From Rhodoferax sp. (GTDB taxonomy: Bacteria > Pseudomonadota > Gammaproteobacteria > Burkholderiales > Burkholderiaceae_C): a DNA stretch of 64,000 bases. The DNA lies in NCBI RefSeq assembly GCF_018780565.1, contig NZ_JADMJN010000015.1, forward strand, positions 1-64,000. Direction: 5' to 3'. Both the position numbers and the translations under genes were made by a program. Shown here piece by piece: positions 8,080 through 15,750 of this stretch. Below the pieces are notes generated by a model. It was not told where the DNA came from and ran no database searches. It saw only the letters and a list, made by a program, of their open reading frames with translations. Numbering within the stretch: position 1 is the first letter of the stretch; each line of letters opens with the position of its first letter.

Positions 8080-9268
8080 TTGACGAGAGCAGCGTTTGTT
8101 TTTTGTGGGTACGGGTTGCCAGCCAACTCACCAGCATGGACAGCAGCAATCCCGTCAGACCGACCCAATGCAGCATCGACATTTGGTCATGGGCAATCAA
8201 CCAGCCACCGCTGGCGGCGCCAAGGCCTTGCCCCGCGTACATGGCCGATGTATTGAGTGCGATGGAGCCTGAAGCCAGTGCGGGTGCGATGCTGGTCAGG
8301 CGCGCTTGTTGCGCAGAGTTGGCGGCGAAGCAGCCCAAGCCCCAGGGAATGATCACCAGGGCAATCAGCGGCAGGCTGGTGCCCAGCGGCCACAGGAGCA
8401 TGCTCAGGGCCATGCCGGAGACGGCCATCATGACGGTGCGCGGTGCACTCAAGCGATCAATGTTGCGGGACACCCAGAAATTGCCAATAAATCCAAAGGC
8501 GCCGAACCAGATGAACATCAGGCTGAGCTGCGTGGGGGTGATGTCAAAAATGGCTTTGTAGTAGGGGGCAAGGTAGGACGAAAGAACGAACTGCCCGGCC
8601 GAGTAAAGCACGGTGACCCCGACACACAGCATCAGCGGCTTTGACTGAAGTGTCTCGCGCCACGTTGTGAGTGAAAAAGTGGGCGGAATCACTGCATCCG
8701 GCATGGTCTTCCAGACCCAGGCAGCACTGAAGAAAGCCAGCAAGCCTACCAGCGCGAAAGCATAGCGCCAACCGACCGCTTCACCGATCCACGAGCCCAA
8801 AGGCATGCCCAGAACCGAGGCAACGGACCAACCCAAAAAGACCAGACTGATCGCCCTGCCGCGCTGGTGCGCAGGGACCAGAAGTCCGACGCAGGCGGCG
8901 GCCTGGGGTGTGAAAACAGCAGGCGAAATGACAGTCAGCACACGAACAACCAGGAGTGATGCAAAACTGGGCATGGTGGCGCTGAGCAAGTGCAATGCGC
9001 CATACCAGAGCATTGACAGAGCCAGTAGACGCCGGCGATCCCAGCGTGCCACCACGGTCACCAGCAGGGGGGCACCCAGACACATCAGCAGCGCTGCAAT
9101 GGCGATGAGCTGGCCTGCTACGGGCACGGAGACCATCAGGTCCTTGCTGATGTCGTTCAGTGTGCCGGGCACAAGCATGATGCCCGTGCCAATGACAAAG
9201 TTGCCGAACATCAATGCCCACAAAACAGAGGGCAGGGCTTTGCCAGCCGATGGATCGTCCTGCTTCAA
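8054..9268 (-). CDS. MFS transporter, DHA1-like
   Basis: Integral membrane protein of 404 aa with about twelve hydrophobic segments. WDRRRLLALSMLWYG at the first cytoplasmic loop matches the G-x-x-x-D-R/K-x-G-R-R type MFS signature. Family members of this drug/sugar efflux class use the proton gradient to export small molecules. It starts with TTG at 9268, whose last two bases form part of the TGA of the hydroxyacid dehydrogenase gene (TTGA overlap), so translation is probably coupled. The first internal Met would remove the first helix. The substrate is unknown; its partner gene suggests an organic acid or sugar. Confidence 0.82.
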   Translation of the reverse strand: MKQDDPSAGKALPSVLWALMFGNFVIGTGIMLVPGTLNDISKDLMVSVPVAGQLIAIAALLMCLGAPLLVTVVARWDRRRLLALSMLWYGALHLLSATMPSFASLLVVRVLTVISPAVFTPQAAACVGLLVPAHQRGRAISLVFLGWSVASVLGMPLGSWIGEAVGWRYAFALVGLLAFFSAAWVWKTMPDAVIPPTFSLTTWRETLQSKPLMLCVGVTVLYSAGQFVLSSYLAPYYKAIFDITPTQLSLMFIWFGAFGFIGNFWVSRNIDRLSAPRTVMMAVSGMALSMLLWPLGTSLPLIALVIIPWGLGCFAANSAQQARLTSIAPALASGSIALNTSAMYAGQGLGAASGGWLIAHDQMSMLHWVGLTGLLLSMLVSWLATRTHKKQTLLSSIRSSDQGS

Positions 9269-10272
9269 CGGCGAACCTGCAATGCGCCGGGATTGACGAT
9301 GTTGGTGGGCGTGCCCTTGATGAAGTTGATGACGTTGTCAAACGCCGCTCCAAAGTACATCTCGTAGCTGTTTTGTTCGACGTACCCGATGTGCGGCGTG
9401 CAAATGCAGTTTTCCAGCCGCAGCAGGGCATGCCCCTGCAGGATCGGCTCGGTTTCAAAGACGTCGATGGCCGCCATGCCGGGCCTGCCCCGGTTGAGTG
9501 CGCCAATCAAGGCGTCGGGCTCGATCAATTCGGCACGAGAGGTGTTGACCAGCAGGGAGGTGGGTTTCATGAGTGCCAAGTCATCAAGGCGGACAATGCC
9601 CTGGGTATCTTCCATCAGGCGAAGATGAAGGGACAGTACATCGCATTCCGCGAAAAAAACAGCCTGGCTGGGCGCTGCCTCATAGCCGTCCATGGCGGCT
9701 CTTTCGCGTGAAGATTCGCTGCCCCAGATCAGCACCCTCATGCCAAACGCCCGGCCGTAGCCTGCAACCAGTTGACCAATCTTGCCGTAGCCCCAGATGC
9801 CCAGGGTTTTGCCCCTGAGGATATTGCCCAGTCCAAAGTTGGGCGGCATCGAGCCCGCCTTCAGGCCCGACTGCTGCCAGGCGCCGTGCTTGAGATTGCC
9901 AATGTACTGGGGCAGGCGACGCATCGCTGCCATGATCAGTGCCCAGGTCAACTCTGCGGGCGCCACCGGTGAACCGGTGCCCTCTGCCACGGCAATGCCA
10001 CGCTCGGTGCACGCCGCAACGTCAATGTGTGGGCCGACACGTCCGGTTTGCACAATCAGTTTGAGTTTGGGCAGCTTCTCGATCAACTGCCGTGGCATGT
10101 GGGTGCGCTCGCGGTTGAGCACAATGATGTCAGCGTCTTTGAGCCGAACTGACAACTGTCCCAGTCCTTTGACTGTGTTGGTGTACACCTTGGCCTGGTA
10201 GGCCTCCAGTCTGGCTGCACATTCGAGCTTCCGAACTGCATCCTGGTAATCATCAAGAATCACTATATTCAT
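9265..10272 (-). CDS. D-2-hydroxyacid dehydrogenase family protein
   Basis: NAD-dependent 2-hydroxyacid dehydrogenase of 335 aa from the ATG at 10272 (MNIVILDDYQDAV). GKTLGIWGYGKIGQLVAGYG is the Rossmann glycine motif. VNTSRAELIE carries the catalytic Arg, AIDVFETEP the Glu, and CTPHIGYVEQ the His, so the active-site triad is complete. It could reduce or oxidise a 2-keto or 2-hydroxy acid such as glyoxylate, hydroxypyruvate or phosphoglycerate-like acids; which one cannot be read from the sequence. It overlaps the MFS gene by four bases. An upstream extension to 10344 lacks family similarity and was not used. Confidence 0.88.
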   Translation of the reverse strand: MNIVILDDYQDAVRKLECAARLEAYQAKVYTNTVKGLGQLSVRLKDADIIVLNRERTHMPRQLIEKLPKLKLIVQTGRVGPHIDVAACTERGIAVAEGTGSPVAPAELTWALIMAAMRRLPQYIGNLKHGAWQQSGLKAGSMPPNFGLGNILRGKTLGIWGYGKIGQLVAGYGRAFGMRVLIWGSESSRERAAMDGYEAAPSQAVFFAECDVLSLHLRLMEDTQGIVRLDDLALMKPTSLLVNTSRAELIEPDALIGALNRGRPGMAAIDVFETEPILQGHALLRLENCICTPHIGYVEQNSYEMYFGAAFDNVINFIKGTPTNIVNPGALQVRR

Positions 10273-10460
10273 AGGTAGTGATTGTGCCTTGCCATGGGCG
10301 ATGATTGCGCCGACGGGTCTCTCGCTTGATACGGTTGGCATCAATGCTTACAAAATTTATTTGTGCAGCTTGCCGGTGTCAATTTCCATGTCGCCGGAGA
10401 GTCTGCCGATTTGTAGCAGCATCCTGGGCGCTGGCGCCTGAGTCAACGCCAGCCTGGTAT

Positions 10461-10775
10461 TCAGTGAAGGGCTGCTTCGCGGGCCGCGAGGCGATCCAAT
10501 TCGGCGCACACGTCGGCCATGCGACCGGATATCACCATTCGCCCCACATGAGCCGGCGCTTGACCCGCCTCCATCACCCGCACGATGCGCAAGGGCCGGG
10601 ATACGAGATTCTTAGATGAATTTCGGGTGCTTGACTTCGCACAGCTTACGCCGCCAGCTATTGAATGCATAGCAATATCGCGCTTGCTTCTGTCTGCGCT
10701 GGCAGGCATCAGCCAGCGCCACAAATCATGCAGAGGCGCCAAAATTACGGGAATAGCCAATTGTGCAGTGCTCAT
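10461..10775 (-). CDS. Small conserved-looking protein downstream of lexA, function unknown
   Basis: Predicted protein of 104 aa that starts 21 bases after the lexA stop and is probably in the lexA transcript. The N-terminus (VILAPLHDLWRWLMPAS) is hydrophobic and amphipathic. The C-terminus (GRMVISGRMADVCAELDRLA) looks like a small conserved helix-rich domain. I do not recognise a named family. The middle (RDIAMHSIAGG) is encoded by a GCTAT-N7-ATAGC repeat, so this part may be an insertion. Being in the lexA operon it may be SOS-induced, and cell-division inhibitors of the SulA kind occur in this position in some bacteria, but I see no SulA similarity that I can defend. Confidence 0.6.
   Translation of the reverse strand: MSTAQLAIPVILAPLHDLWRWLMPASADRSKRDIAMHSIAGGVSCAKSSTRNSSKNLVSRPLRIVRVMEAGQAPAHVGRMVISGRMADVCAELDRLAAREAALH
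10657..10673 (+). repeat. GCTAT-N7-NNAGC mini-repeat copy 2
   Basis: GCTAT, tgaatgc, ATAGC: perfect 5-bp arms. It lies inside the 104-aa frame that follows lexA. Confidence 0.5.
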
Positions 10776-10796
10776 TTGAAACCTCTTGATTGATGA

Positions 10797-11471
10797 CTAC
10801 ATCAGCATGGTGTTGCGGATCAGGCCGACGGCCAGTCCTTCGATTTCGAAAGGCTCCCCAGGCTCCACCACGATGGTCTGGTAATCGGGGTTTTCAGGGT
10901 GCAGCTCGATCAGGTGCTTATTGCGCCGAAAGCGCTTGACGGTGACTTCATCACCGAGGCGGGCGACCACAATCTGGCCATTTTTGGCATCTTTGGTGGA
11001 CTGCACGGCCAGCAGGTCACCATCCATGATGCCGGCGTCTCGCATGGACATGCCGCGTACCTTGAGCAGATAGTCCGGCTTGCGCTGGAACAGGCTGTTC
11101 TCCAGGTAATAGGTCTGATCGACGTGTTCTTGCGCGAGAATGGGCGAGCCGGCGGCGACGCGCCCGATCAAAGGCAGGGCGAGCTGGGCCAGACCTGGCA
11201 ATGACAGGGAGTATTGCTTGTTACGGGATTCGTTGATGGAACGCAGGGCGTCACTTTTGAGGCGGATACCGCGTGATGTGCCGCTGACGAGCTCAATCAC
11301 GCCCTTGCGGGCCAGGGCCTGCAGGTGTTCCTCGGCCGCATTGGCTGACTTGAACCCCAACTCGGTGGCAATCTCCGCCCGGGTAGGCGGCGCACCGGTA
11401 CGTGCGATGGCGCTCTGGATCAAATCCAGAATTTGCTGTTGGCGGGCTGTGAGTTTGGGGCTTTCAAGCAT
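10797..11471 (-). CDS. lexA: LexA repressor
   Basis: SOS repressor and self-cleaving protease of 224 aa. The N-terminal winged helix spans about 1-70 (recognition region TRAEIATELGFKSANAAEEH). The autocleavage bond is Ala107-Gly108 in RVAAGSP. The catalytic serine is Ser142 (GMSMRDAG) and the lysine Lys179 (VTVKRF). When RecA filaments form on damaged DNA, LexA cuts itself and frees SOS genes. Three CTGT-N8-NCAN boxes upstream suggest autoregulation. The slightly longer linker than in E. coli (224 against 202 aa) is usual in Burkholderiales. Confidence 0.97.
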   Translation of the reverse strand: MLESPKLTARQQQILDLIQSAIARTGAPPTRAEIATELGFKSANAAEEHLQALARKGVIELVSGTSRGIRLKSDALRSINESRNKQYSLSLPGLAQLALPLIGRVAAGSPILAQEHVDQTYYLENSLFQRKPDYLLKVRGMSMRDAGIMDGDLLAVQSTKDAKNGQIVVARLGDEVTVKRFRRNKHLIELHPENPDYQTIVVEPGEPFEIEGLAVGLIRNTMLM

Positions 11472-11501
11472 GACGACTCCTTTGAAGTACGTTGGGTCTT
11501 A

Positions 11502-11553
11502 CTGTCGGTCTATACACACTGTCTTGATATCCAGTAGCTGTATTTTTAACCAG
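11502..11553. promoter_or_regulatory. Three tandem LexA-type boxes (lexA/asparaginase divergent spacer)
   Basis: Three 16-bp units of the form CTGT-N8-NCAN lie at 11502-11517 (right half ACAC), 11519-11534 (CCAG) and 11538-11553 (CCAG). Each has a perfect left half of the CTGT-N8-ACAG operator and one mismatch in the right half. They sit 31-82 bases upstream of the lexA start and end just before the asparaginase TTG, so binding could affect both genes. The match to the gammaproteobacterial/betaproteobacterial SOS box is known; the occupancy here is inferred. Confidence 0.6.
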
Positions 11554-11564
11554 TTTCTGAAAGT

Positions 11565-12593
11565 TTGCAAGTGACCTTGAAAAATAAAGTTGAAAAGGTG
11601 GTGGTCCTGGGGACCGGCGGCACGATTGCCGGGACGGCGACCACGGCTTCAGACAACCTTGGCTACACCGCCGCCCAGCTGAGTGTGCAGGACGTGTTGA
11701 CTGCGATACCGGGACTCGCCACCGTGCTGCAGGGGCGAACATTGGTGGCCGAGCAGGTGGCCCAGGTTGACAGCAAGGACATGAGTTTCTCGGTGTGGAC
11801 GCAGCTGGCGTTGCGGGTGCAGCACCATCTGGCGCAGTCGGATGTCACGGGCATTGTCATCACGCATGGCTCGGACACGCTGGAAGAAACAGCGTATTTC
11901 CTGCATGCGGTGTTGCCGGCGGCACAGGTTGCGACCAAGGCCGTGGTGCTGACCTGTGCCATGCGTCCGGCCACCAGCAGTTCGGCGGACGGTCCGCAGA
12001 ACGTGATGGATGCGGTGGCGCTTGCCATCACTGTGGGGGCCTGTGGCGTGCTTGCGGTGTGTGCCGGCGTCGTCCATGGCGCGCAGGAGGTGCAAAAGGT
12101 GCACCCCTCAAGGCTTGATGCCTTCAGCTCAGGCGAGCTCGGGCCGCTGGGCTACGTGGAAAATGGCGGGGTTCGTTTGACACGAAATTGGCCAGTGGCC
12201 TTCGTGAATATTGCTCAACATGCTATTGAAGATATAGCTAATCTGGACAACTGGCCACGTGTTGAGATCCTGATGAACCACGTCGGCGCGAGCGGCGCCG
12301 TGGTGGATGCATTGTTGTCTCAGGGGCATGCGCCCGATGCTCAGCCGGTGCGTGGTCTGGTGGTGGCGGGCACCGGCAACGGCACCCTGCACCATGATCT
12401 TGAAGCGGCTTTGGTCAGGGCGCAGGCCCGTGGCGTCAGGGTGGTACGTTCCACGCGTTGCGCCAGTGGCAGTGTGCTGCCGACGCCGGGCGATGCGTTG
12501 CCCGATTCTGAAGGCTTGTCACCCGTGAAGGCACGGGTGGCCATGCTGCTGGCGCTGATCAGCCCGCCAAGGCCTGAAAGGCGCGGGCGGTGA
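11565..12593 (+). CDS. Asparaginase (type II-like catalytic core, no signal peptide)
   Basis: L-asparaginase/glutaminase family protein of 342 aa that hydrolyses asparagine to aspartate and ammonia. The first catalytic Thr is in GTGGTIAG (16-23). The second triad residues are in ITHGSDTLEE (99-108), and the Lys/Asp region is replaced by the usual AMRPATSSSADGP segment. There is no signal peptide, so it should be cytoplasmic. The start is TTG at 11565, with GTG at 11571 as alternative. Residues near 220-228 (QHAIEDIAN) are encoded by a GCTAT-N7-ATAGC repeat. The 3' end overlaps the convergent adk gene by 35 bases. Confidence 0.86.
   Translation: MQVTLKNKVEKVVVLGTGGTIAGTATTASDNLGYTAAQLSVQDVLTAIPGLATVLQGRTLVAEQVAQVDSKDMSFSVWTQLALRVQHHLAQSDVTGIVITHGSDTLEETAYFLHAVLPAAQVATKAVVLTCAMRPATSSSADGPQNVMDAVALAITVGACGVLAVCAGVVHGAQEVQKVHPSRLDAFSSGELGPLGYVENGGVRLTRNWPVAFVNIAQHAIEDIANLDNWPRVEILMNHVGASGAVVDALLSQGHAPDAQPVRGLVVAGTGNGTLHHDLEAALVRAQARGVRVVRSTRCASGSVLPTPGDALPDSEGLSPVKARVAMLLALISPPRPERRGR
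12222..12238 (+). repeat. GCTAT-N7-NNAGC mini-repeat copy 3 (inside asparaginase)
   Basis: GCTAT, tgaagat, ATAGC: perfect 5-bp arms inside the asparaginase frame. The surrounding bases are clearly more AT-rich than the rest of the gene. Confidence 0.5.
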
Positions 12594-13215
12594 TTTCGTC
12601 CACGCCGCCGGTGCCACTGATGGCCCGGTATTGGGGCGCTGATGCGGGATCGGCTTTGGCCCAGTTGGAGTAATAGTCCACCAGAGGACGGGTCTGGGCA
12701 CTGTAGACGTCCAGACGTTTCTTGACGGTTTCTTCCTGGTCGTCGGGACGTTGCACCAGTGCTTCGCCTGTCAGGTCGTCCACACCGGCGACCTTTGGCG
12801 GATTGAATTTGACATGGTAAGTGCGGCCTGAAGCCGGATGCGAGCGGCGGCCGCTCATGCGTTCGATGATGGCGTCAAAGGGCACATCGATTTCCAGCAC
12901 ATAGTCCAGCTTGACGCCTGCAGCCTTCATGGCGTCGGCCTGGGGAATGGTGCGTGGAAAGCCATCGAACAGGAAACCCTTGGCGCAGTCGGGCTGGGCA
13001 ATGCGTTCCTTGACCAGATTGATGATCAGGTCGTCGCTGACCAGGCCGCCGGACTTCATGACCGCATCGGCCTGCAGTCCCAGGGGGGTGCCGGCCTTGA
13101 CCGCTGCACGCAGCATGTCACCTGTGGAGATTTGCGGAATACCGTACTTCTGGCAGATGAAGGTGGCTTGCGTGCCTTTGCCAGCGCCGGGTGCGCCCAA
13201 CAGAATGAGTCTCAT
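12559..13215 (-). CDS. adk: Adenylate kinase
   Basis: Converts AMP and ATP to two ADP. The protein is 218 aa, the long form with a full LID domain. The P-loop is GAPGAGKGTQA at 7-17. The NMP-binding part has STGDMLRAAVKAGTPLG, and FPRTIPQADAM carries the conserved Arg. The LID starts at GRRSHPASGRTYH and lacks the four-Cys zinc site. It lies after kdsB on the same strand, an order common in Burkholderiales, but with a 128-base gap that probably holds its own promoter. Confidence 0.97.
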   Translation of the reverse strand: MRLILLGAPGAGKGTQATFICQKYGIPQISTGDMLRAAVKAGTPLGLQADAVMKSGGLVSDDLIINLVKERIAQPDCAKGFLFDGFPRTIPQADAMKAAGVKLDYVLEIDVPFDAIIERMSGRRSHPASGRTYHVKFNPPKVAGVDDLTGEALVQRPDDQEETVKKRLDVYSAQTRPLVDYYSNWAKADPASAPQYRAISGTGGVDEITARAFQALAG

Positions 13216-13343
13216 GGATGTCCTTCGGAATTGAATATAAGTCGGGCCGTATTGTCGGGGCTTTTTTGCAGCTCACCCGCAATGCCTGATTGGCATGAAG
13301 AATATCATGCGCCGGCTTCAGATCTGCTTACAGCGGTGCTTGC

Positions 13344-14099
13344 TCAGCCCGGGTACAGCTTGCGGACCCGCTCCAGGTCTTCCGGCGTGTCCACGCCCGG
13401 GCCGGGTGCATGCGGAGAGACATGCACCGCAATCCGGTGGCCGTGCCACATCGCACGCAGTTGCTCCAGCGCCTCGGTCAACTCCAGCGGGGATTGTGCA
13501 AGGCCGGGGAATTGCCGCAAGAAGCCGACGCGATAGCCGTAGATGCCGATATGCCGCAAGGGCGCGGGGACGGGCAGAGCTTGCGGTTGGTCGCGCCAGC
13601 AGGGGATAGGCGCGCGACTGAAATACTGCGCCAGCGCGCGGGCGTCGAGCACCACTTTCACCACGTTGGGGTTGACGAAGTCCGCCATGTTGTCGATCGT
13701 ATGCGCAGCAGTGCTCATGCTGGCTTCAGGCCGCTGGAGCAGCAAGTCAGCGACCGCACCCACCAGCGAGGGATCGATCAGGGGTTCATCACCCTGAACG
13801 TTGACGACGATTTCCTCGTCCGATAACCCGAGCAATTGGCAGGCCTCGGCCAGACGATCGCTGCCCGAAGGGTGGTCGAGACGGGTCAGTACCGCCTGCA
13901 CGTCATGCGCCTGGCAAGCTGCCATGATTTCCGCGCTGTCTGCGGCCACGACCACCCGGACCGGTCCGGCGGGGCCTTGGAGTGACATCACGCGCTGGGC
14001 CACCCGTACAACCATCGGTACGCCGCCAATGTCGGCCAGGGGCTTGTTGGGCAGGCGGGTCGATGCCAGGCGTGCCGGGATGAGAATCGTGAAACTCAA
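13344..14099 (-). CDS. kdsB: 3-deoxy-manno-octulosonate cytidylyltransferase
   Basis: Makes CMP-Kdo from Kdo and CTP for lipopolysaccharide inner core. The protein is 251 aa. FTILIPARLASTRLPNKPL at the N-terminus is the nucleotide-binding signature, and VNVQGDEPLIDP is the metal/product site. HIGIYGYRVGFLRQF is also typical. The start is TTG at 14099, which overlaps the TGA of the small Trm112-like gene (TTGA). Longer in-frame extension to 14249 would run through that gene and lacks family similarity. Confidence 0.95.
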   Translation of the reverse strand: MSFTILIPARLASTRLPNKPLADIGGVPMVVRVAQRVMSLQGPAGPVRVVVAADSAEIMAACQAHDVQAVLTRLDHPSGSDRLAEACQLLGLSDEEIVVNVQGDEPLIDPSLVGAVADLLLQRPEASMSTAAHTIDNMADFVNPNVVKVVLDARALAQYFSRAPIPCWRDQPQALPVPAPLRHIGIYGYRVGFLRQFPGLAQSPLELTEALEQLRAMWHGHRIAVHVSPHAPGPGVDTPEDLERVRKLYPG

Positions 14100-14278
14100 A
14101 GCCCAAGTTCCTCGTCGGTGAGGGTTCGGGCTTCGTTTTCCAGTAGCACAGGGATACCGTCGCGCACCGGATAGGCCAGTCGTGCGCTGCGCGAGATCAA
14201 TTCCTGTTTTTCGCGGTCGTATTCCAGCGGCCCCTTGGTAACAGGGCAAACCAGAAGTTCAAGAAGTCGTGTGTCCAT
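14096..14278 (-). CDS. ycaR: Trm112/YcaR-family small protein
   Basis: Protein of 60 aa (MDTRLLELLVCPVTKGPLEY) of the UPF0434/Trm112 family, which lies between lpxK and kdsB in many proteobacteria. The usual family pattern CP-C--PL is reduced: CPVTKGPL keeps one Cys and AYPVRDGIPVLL is intact. Its biochemical role in bacteria is unsettled; in eukaryotes and archaea Trm112 activates methyltransferases. The ATG at 14278 lies inside the end of lpxK (20-base overlap) and its stop overlaps the kdsB start, so translation is coupled on both sides. Confidence 0.9.
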   Translation of the reverse strand: MDTRLLELLVCPVTKGPLEYDREKQELISRSARLAYPVRDGIPVLLENEARTLTDEELGL

Positions 14279-15305
14279 GGGGAGATGATAGCGTTGAGGC
14301 CAGCGGCTTTGCCAGCAAGGTGTCCAGTTGCGCGGTGAAGGCTGGCTCCAGCGCAATATCCAGTGGCACGGCCAGCGCATCGGCTTGTTTGGGCCACAGC
14401 TTGAAAGCATCTTTTTCGGTGCAAATCACGGTATAGCCTTCGTATTTACTTTGCATCCAGCTATCAAAATCATAGTGATCCGGCAATGCCAGGGTTTGGG
14501 CCAGGTTCAGCCCCTGAGCGCGCAACATTCTGAAAAACTCATCCGGCTGGGCGATCGCCGCCACGGCCAGCAAGGGCTTGGCGTTCGCTGCCAGGAGGTC
14601 ATCCAGCGCCATCTCGCTCCCATCAGCCCGCAGGGCGTGCCGGGCCAGTGTGCGCCGGGCGGCGAAGCCGGCAAACGCAGGGTGCAGGCCAGTGTGCAGT
14701 ACCAGATCCACCTTGCGAGGCCAGGGCTCGCGCAGGGGGCCGGCGGGCAGCAGAAAGCCGTTGCCGGTGCCACGGTCGTCAAAAACACAAATCTCGATAT
14801 CACGTTGCAGTGCCCAGTGCTGCAGGCCGTCGTCGCAGACGATAACCTGCGTGTCCGGATAACGTGCCAGCAGCGATTGGGCTGCGTCAAACCGCCTAGC
14901 CGCAACAAAGACCGGTGCGGCAGTGGCGTTCTTGATCAGGGCCGGTTCGTCACCCACATCGGCAATGGCGCTGTCGGTCAGCACCTCGCGGCAGTCCCTG
15001 GCACGGCGACCATAGCCGCGCGAGATGACCCCAGGGTGCAGCCCGCGAGCCTGCAGATGGCGCACCAGTGCCATGACGATGGGCGTTTTACCCGCACCAC
15101 CGGCCACCACATTGCCCACCACAATCACCGGTACGGGTACATGCTGCATCTTCAGAATGCCACTCAGGTACAGGGCCTGCCTGAGCGCTGCCAGTGCGCC
15201 GTAGATCAGGGAAATCGGCCACAACAGATAGGCCAGTGGGCCACGCCGGGTCCAGGCACTCACCAGATGGCGCTGCAACACGGATGGCTGCGTCGCCCCG
15301 GTCAT
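14259..15305 (-). CDS. lpxK: Tetraacyldisaccharide 4'-kinase
   Basis: Phosphorylates the lipid A disaccharide at the 4' position at the inner membrane. The protein is 348 aa from the ATG at 15305. An N-terminal membrane-associated helix (LAYLLWPISLIYGALAALRQ, about 24-43) is followed by the P-loop VVAGGAGKTPIVMAL at 66-80. VICDDGLQHWALQRDIEI is the conserved DDGxQ catalytic motif. The start is four bases after the exbD stop. The stretch DHYDFDSWMQSKYEGY near residue 285 is partly encoded by a GCTAT-type repeat, which suggests a tolerated insertion. Confidence 0.95.
   Translation of the reverse strand: MTGATQPSVLQRHLVSAWTRRGPLAYLLWPISLIYGALAALRQALYLSGILKMQHVPVPVIVVGNVVAGGAGKTPIVMALVRHLQARGLHPGVISRGYGRRARDCREVLTDSAIADVGDEPALIKNATAAPVFVAARRFDAAQSLLARYPDTQVIVCDDGLQHWALQRDIEICVFDDRGTGNGFLLPAGPLREPWPRKVDLVLHTGLHPAFAGFAARRTLARHALRADGSEMALDDLLAANAKPLLAVAAIAQPDEFFRMLRAQGLNLAQTLALPDHYDFDSWMQSKYEGYTVICTEKDAFKLWPKQADALAVPLDIALEPAFTAQLDTLLAKPLASTLSSPHGHTTS
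14460..14476 (+). repeat. GCTAT-N7-NNAGC mini-repeat copy 4 (inside lpxK)
   Basis: GCTAT, caaaatc, ATAGT, within the lpxK coding region and with an AT-rich neighbourhood. Confidence 0.45.
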
Positions 15306-15309
15306 GGAA

Positions 15310-15738
15310 TCACTTTGCCCCGGCTTGGGAGGCGGACTGGGTGGCAAAAGTGATTTGCGTCAGGCCCGAGCGCCGGGCGGCTTCCATCACCGTGACCACA
15401 GCCTGATGCTTGGCACTGGCGTCGGCGCTGATGATCACCACCGACTCTTTGCCTGCCTTGGCACCTTCAAGCAGGGCGGCGGAAAGGGCATCCAGGCTGC
15501 GTCCGGCCACAGGCAGCTTGTTCACCGCATAGGCCCCTTCGCTCGTCACCGTGACCAGAACTTCCTTGGGGTAGTCGCGCTGTGCGTCGGCATCGGCCAC
15601 CGGCAGCTTGAGTTGCAGTTCGGTGAACTTGCTGTAAGTGGTGGACAGCATCAGGAAGATCAGCACCACCAGCAGCACGTCGATGAACGGAATCAGGTTG
15701 ATTTCGGGCTCTTCACGCAAACGGGGACGAAAGTTCAT
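15310..15738 (-). CDS. exbD: ExbD/TolR-family biopolymer transport protein
   Basis: Small inner-membrane protein of 142 aa that, with ExbB, converts proton motive force into mechanical energy for TonB- or Tol-type transport. One membrane helix lies at about 15-33 (LIPFIDVLLVVLIFLML), with the essential proton-translocating Asp at 20. The rest is a periplasmic domain. The gene follows exbB by 12 bases and precedes lpxK. No tonB is in the window, and the genomic position next to lpxK is common for an ExbBD pair in Burkholderiales, whose exact partner is not known from the sequence. Confidence 0.93.
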   Translation of the reverse strand: MNFRPRLREEPEINLIPFIDVLLVVLIFLMLSTTYSKFTELQLKLPVADADAQRDYPKEVLVTVTSEGAYAVNKLPVAGRSLDALSAALLEGAKAGKESVVIISADASAKHQAVVTVMEAARRSGLTQITFATQSASQAGAK

Positions 15739-15750
15739 GGCTGATGACGC

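Noticed and set aside
13344..14249. Longer kdsB with an extra N-terminal 50 residues
   Set aside because: The extension runs through the ycaR gene, and the TTG at 14099 gives exactly the family-typical N-terminus.
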